From contig NC_068558.1 of assembly GCF_022201045.2 (NCBI RefSeq), positions 43,799,001-43,863,000 on the forward strand: 64,000 bases of DNA. The letters run 5' to 3'. The position numbers and the translations under genes are program-made. Origin of the DNA: Citrus sinensis (taxonomy: Eukaryota > Streptophyta > Magnoliopsida > Sapindales > Rutaceae). Below, piece after piece: positions 60,110 through 64,000 of this stretch. The notes beneath the pieces were generated by a model. That model was not told the DNA's origin and did no database searches. It saw only the letters and a list, made by a program, of their open reading frames with translations. Positions within the stretch are counted from its first letter, which is position 1. Each line of letters starts with the position of its first letter.

Positions 60110-60901
60110 CCACTTCTAACCCCAAAAGCTTTAACCCCTTTTAGCCATTTTTCTCGCTCTGTGTCTCTGGAGATAGAGAAACTGACAGTCTCTCCAGGTT
60201 CATATTTCCAGAACCAGAAACCCATCAATAACATTTATTATTCCGTCTTGCAGCAGGAGAGAAGGGTATTTATCTTTGGAGAGAGATAGATCCAGTAGAG
60301 TTTCTTCTTCAGTGAAAGCGGCACAACTGTTTGTTGGTGTTTACAGTTTCATGATGTGAGGGGCATGCATGCTTTTATTATGAATTTATCATGATGGAGA
60401 ATTGATTGATGATTCTTGTTCTTTGTTCCGAGGAACAACTAAAAGACGATTAAACCCTCAGTTTTTAGTTTTATTCACTTTTTTTTTTTTTCTTTCCAAG
60501 ACAATGGAGGCTACAGAGATTTAGAAGCCATTTCAACTACCCAGAGTCCCTTCCTTTTTTTTAATTATTTCCTTTTTCTGGGTTTTTCGTAAAACAAAGT
60601 GTTATCATTTCAAAGACATTCGAGTTTCAGTTTTTTTTTTTTTTTTTTTTAACTCTCCAATTATTACTATTCCGACCAAAATTTTTGAACCTTTACCTCA
60701 ACAAATCACGGAGGCCTCTGGGTTGTTTCTGAACTTACCAGCCACGTGAGTTATTCTTGATCAGTTCAATTTTGTTAATTTATCCATTGTATCACTAATT
60801 CATGATCTTCAAGTTTATATTTTGACATCTATTAATTGATCTTTCTTGGGTTATAATTGTAGACAGTAATATGCTGAGGAATAAATAGATCATCAAAAGC
60901 A
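60110..60901 (+). promoter_or_regulatory. Long 5' leader of the second FLZ gene with leader intron and upstream ORFs
   Basis: A likely leader intron spans 60746-60862 (CAC before GTGAGTT, then AATTGTAG). Several short uORFs precede the main start, including MHAFIMNLS and MMEN in the exon before the intron and MLRNK (60871-60888) 13 bp before the main ATG. Whether all are in the mature leader depends on the unmapped transcript start. Confidence 0.5.
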
Positions 60902-61862
60902 ATGACTACAAAGCAAATATTGATGACTGATCACCACAGCTCTCAATCATCACACAGTCAAAATTACCAAAGGCCACCAGTTCCATCCTTCTTTGGTTCT
61001 CCAAGATTCAAAGCTTTCACAAAGGCTATTGGTGAAACTCATGAGGTGGCGGCAGCAGCAGCAGCGACGATAAGTCCAACTTCAATCCTTGACGGTAGTA
61101 AACAATTTTCTCCTTTCTGTAGTAGCCCCTTTTGGGATCATGACACAATGTTGAACCCACCAAAATCCCCAAGGCTTTTTCCGGAAAACAAACATCAAGG
61201 CATTGGTCTAGCTCTTATTGATCTATTAACTGATAATCATCATAAAACCATTAATGAAGATGATAATTCCTCCTCTTCGAAGCCCAACAACAACAACAAC
61301 AACAAAGTTTTGTTTGCAACCAAGCTTATAGTACAAATTCCTTCTCTGTTGCCAGCTGCTCCCTCTCTTCATCTTTCTCCATCTGGGTCAGCTAATTCTG
61401 CCACCCAAATTACAAAGGATCCTCCTGCCAAGGTTATTAATTGCACAGAGTGTCTGTCTCCGACTGAAATGGAGCTTTCCGAGGAATATACATGTGTGAT
61501 AGCTCATGGACCAAATCCCAAAACTACCCGTATTTTTGATAACTGCATTATAGAGAGCTACTGTTCTGTATCAGATTCAGGTATTAATGAGTCCCACTCT
61601 GCCCCTGAGAATTTCCTCAGCTTTTGCTACACTTGCAAGAAGAATCTTGAACAGACAAATGACATTTACATTTACAGGTTTGCTTTGTGTTCCCCCCTTC
61701 TCATATTTTAATTTCATTACATTGTTTTGGTAATTTTTAATGATAAATATTTATTACTCCTTAAAAGAGACTAAATGTTGTCAACGCAGAGGTGAGAAAG
61801 CTTTTTGCAGTCAAGAATGCCGCTACCAAGAGATGCTCCGAGACGATGAAGTGGAGAATTAA
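60902..61862 (+). CDS. FCS-like zinc finger (FLZ, DUF581) protein, 282 aa, 2 exons
   Basis: Exon 1 is 60902-61677 and exon 2 is 61790-61862, split after the first part of the finger as in the FLZ gene at 12 kb. The protein carries a Gln/Ser/His-rich N-terminus, the motif FFGSPRFKAFTK, an Ala run, a Ser/Asn-rich region, and VQIPSLLPAAPS. The finger is at about residues 237-275: FLSFCYTCKKNLEQTNDIYI then GEKAFCSQECRYQEMLRDDE. This is the long FLZ type (with an N-terminal GSPRF block), whereas the gene at 12 kb is the short type, so they are distant paralogues. Expected to bind SnRK1 subunits. Confidence 0.93.
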
Positions 61863-62691
61863 TCCTTCAATGAATGCTTAAAGGAATTGTTCAGTGCTGC
61901 CTGTGATTAAGAGCTACCAACAATTTTCCGACGATCATGATTGATTCTAGAGACGAAAAATGATTGCTGGATAGATTTTATTTGGTTTTTAATTTTTAAT
62001 TTTAAAAAAAATCTTTTTCCTCACTCCTGCAGATAAAGATAAACAAGAGGATGAGCTGATGACGTAGGGTTTGATTTATGATTGTGTCTGGGTGTTGTTT
62101 TTTACCCATAGATTTTGTCTTCCCGCAGATGATAAATGAACATGGATATGAAATGTATTATTATTGAAAACTTTGCCTTATCTTTCGCTCTATTTATTTA
62201 TTTATTTATTTAATTTCACATCAATTATAGAGGGGGACCAACTATTTTACCCGCCCATGAAGATTTATATACAATTTTTTTTCCCTTTTCTCACCCGTAT
62301 CTTATCATGTCTACCCATGCTGGTTTGATTAAGGATAATATTTTGAAGTAAATTTCAAATTATCACGATTATTATTAAATTATTTTTATTTTTAAAATAT
62401 TAAATTATTATTATTTTTTTAAGATAAGAAAAAAATGGAGTGGACTGATAAAATTTGTTTTATCTTTTTTTAATAAAAATAGGAAAAATTAAAATTTTAA
62501 AAAATTAAGTGGTAATGTGGGAATAATTAACTTACATGGGATAATATGAAATTAACCTAATATTTTATTATGGAAGTTGATATGCACCCAAGAAAAGGAA
62601 GTAAAAAAAAAAGTTTTGTTTTCAATTTTTATATGAATATAAATCTGAATAAAAGAAGTATTCACGGCGCATCATAAATAGGACCAACAAT

Positions 62692-62809
62692 AAAATTAAA
62701 TAGTAGTTTAATAATAGATGATATCTCGCAAATGTTAATTTGACCGGCCCGGCAATTGTGGCATATTAACGATGAGGCAGTTATAAGATTTACATATCTA
62801 TTTAATTTT
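62692..62809 (-). repeat. Mini-element, copy 2 (118 bp, inverted)
   Basis: Ends are a perfect 12-bp inverted repeat, AAAATTAAATAG and CTATTTAATTTT. The interior matches 48277-48393 on the opposite strand with only a few differences. Confidence 0.78.
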
Positions 62810-62951
62810 CTTTATAACAAAATCAAATTAATTTTTAATGATCGAAAAATTCATCTTATAGATCCGTTACATCCGTAAGTGCATCGATGATATTTTTCTT
62901 AAAGATGGATAATAGAAACAAACGTGCCTAATATCAAATTTCGTAAGACTA

Positions 62952-63312
62952 AGTGCCTGTTTGGTATGACTTATTTAAAAGTCAAAAGTGCTTATTTAAT
63001 CGTATAATCACTTTTTAAAATTTTTTATGGTGTTTAATTATTTTTTTAATAGAATTTTTTTAACTTAAATAAGCTAATTTAACTCTACTAGTAAAAACCC
63101 AAAATTTGAGCTTTTGAGAGTAGAGGCTATAGAGCTTTTCTAAAAATATATAATATAAAAAATATCATACAGTTTAATGGTTCAAAAGTACTTTTTTTAT
63201 TGACTACCAAACACCCAATGACTTTTTGTCCAAAAATTCTATTAGTATAAGCTCTACTGCTATAAACTCTACTGTTATAAGCTCTATTTAATAAGCTGTA
63301 CCAATCGGAGCC
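62952..63312. mobile_element. Tourist/Harbinger-like MITE (361 bp)
   Basis: Left end GTGCCTGTTTGGTATGACTT; right end (reverse complement) GGCTCCGATTGGTACAGCTT. TAA flanks both sides (62949-62951 and 63313-63315). AT-rich interior with a TATAAGCTCTACTG-type internal repeat near 63246-63290. Confidence 0.7.
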
Positions 63313-63315
63313 TAA

Positions 63316-64000
63316 GTGAATGATGCCAATCAAAATTGACGCACAGTTTCATTGGCTGGTAGATCCACATTTTCACATGATACACGACTCTCATCATCAT
63401 CAATTCAGACCTTTCGATTCACCATAACCACAACTGATAATGTATGTCTAAGGTATATCTTAACTCATAAACTAACGACTGGTCAAGATATTTAGGGATA
63501 TCCATGTTTGATCAATCTAGCTAGTTACATACAGATCACACATGTTTTTAGATCAGCTCCTCCGATCAATGATAAACAAACGCCCTATTTGCATACTTCA
63601 GGAACAGAAATGATTTTTTTTTTTCCCACAAAGTACAAGAACTTATTGAATCTATCATTTGGGCTCAAAATAAATTAAAAGTTGCTCCTGCTACTCAGCC
63701 TACAGAATCAAGCATTCAATTAGTTACATGCCGTCCAATAAATGATGAGACACACCGAAAAAATGTGTAATTAATCTCTTATTTTGTAAAACTAAAGAAT
63801 GCCTTCCCATCATATTGACTGATTGGATTATTTTCACCACAACCGTGTCAATCAATACCATTTTCTATACCATTTCATTTATACAACCCATAGGTATAAA
63901 ACTTACAGAGCCAACAAACTATAATACCCAGTAAAATGTTCACAAAATATATCACTGTATCAATATTGCCAAATCAACACCATATTACAAATTGATGTCG
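63316..64000. other. Right-edge intergenic DNA
   Basis: Nothing recognised. Confidence 0.4.

Overview
The window is plant nuclear DNA from a eudicot. The evidence is compact genes with many short AT-rich introns, plant-only families (FCS-like zinc finger, GPI-anchored lipid-transfer proteins, 7S vicilin, SKIP30-type F-box/kelch, P-class PPR) and plant snRNA promoters with an upstream sequence element (USE) plus a TATA box. The genus cannot be fixed from the sequence; a woody Rutaceae-like plant is only a guess. All gene models below were spliced by eye from reading frame and splice-site consensus.

Layout. 168-2395 (+): 3' part of a type I inositol-polyphosphate 5-phosphatase gene that starts left of the window. 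2.4-11.9 kb: mostly intergenic, with one PIF/Harbinger-like element (9005-9939) and small tandem repeats. 11.97-13.0 kb (-): a short FCS-like zinc finger (FLZ) gene, followed by a decayed tandem copy of it (13.87-14.88 kb) and a misplaced fragment of a ribosomal-protein exon (13.75 kb). 15.12-17.48 kb (-): a long PPR gene. 19.89-20.76 kb: a second Harbinger-like element, inverted relative to the first. 21.03-23.02 kb (-): a vicilin-like seed storage protein. 24.25-26.70 kb (-): the mitochondrial uL24/KOW protein. 27.2-29.5 kb: a probable transposon-derived block. 30.5-31.6 kb: an 8-cysteine defensin-like peptide gene (+) and a broken small cysteine-rich peptide gene (-).

32.15-32.43 kb: a U2 snRNA-like gene with promoter, 3' domain and 3' box, but with a 5' half that is not U2. 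32.5-40.6 kb: four GPI-anchored non-specific lipid-transfer protein (LTPG) genes, one on - and three on +. 41.15-41.98 kb: a hAT-type element with a perfect 8-bp target duplication. 43.4-47.08 kb (+): the F-box/kelch gene SKIP30 with a 2.4-kb intron in its leader. 47.80-48.05 kb: an apparently complete U1 snRNA gene with a scrap of a second U1 just downstream. 48.2-52.0 kb: a nest of AT-rich repeats (mini-element, 2-kb long-TIR element, ~150-bp period array). 52.29-55.80 kb (+): the WDR4/Trm82 tRNA-methyltransferase subunit gene in ten exons. 60.9-61.86 kb (+): a second FLZ gene with uORFs in its leader. 62.7-63.3 kb: a second copy of the mini-element and a Tourist-like MITE.

Most genes are unrelated housekeeping or developmental neighbours. 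The LTPG cluster is a true tandem family. The U1 and U2-like loci lie about 15.5 kb apart and share the same promoter geometry. I saw no retroviral or LTR-type coding region and no organelle-DNA insertion. The most unusual locus is the U2-like gene at 32.15-32.43 kb.
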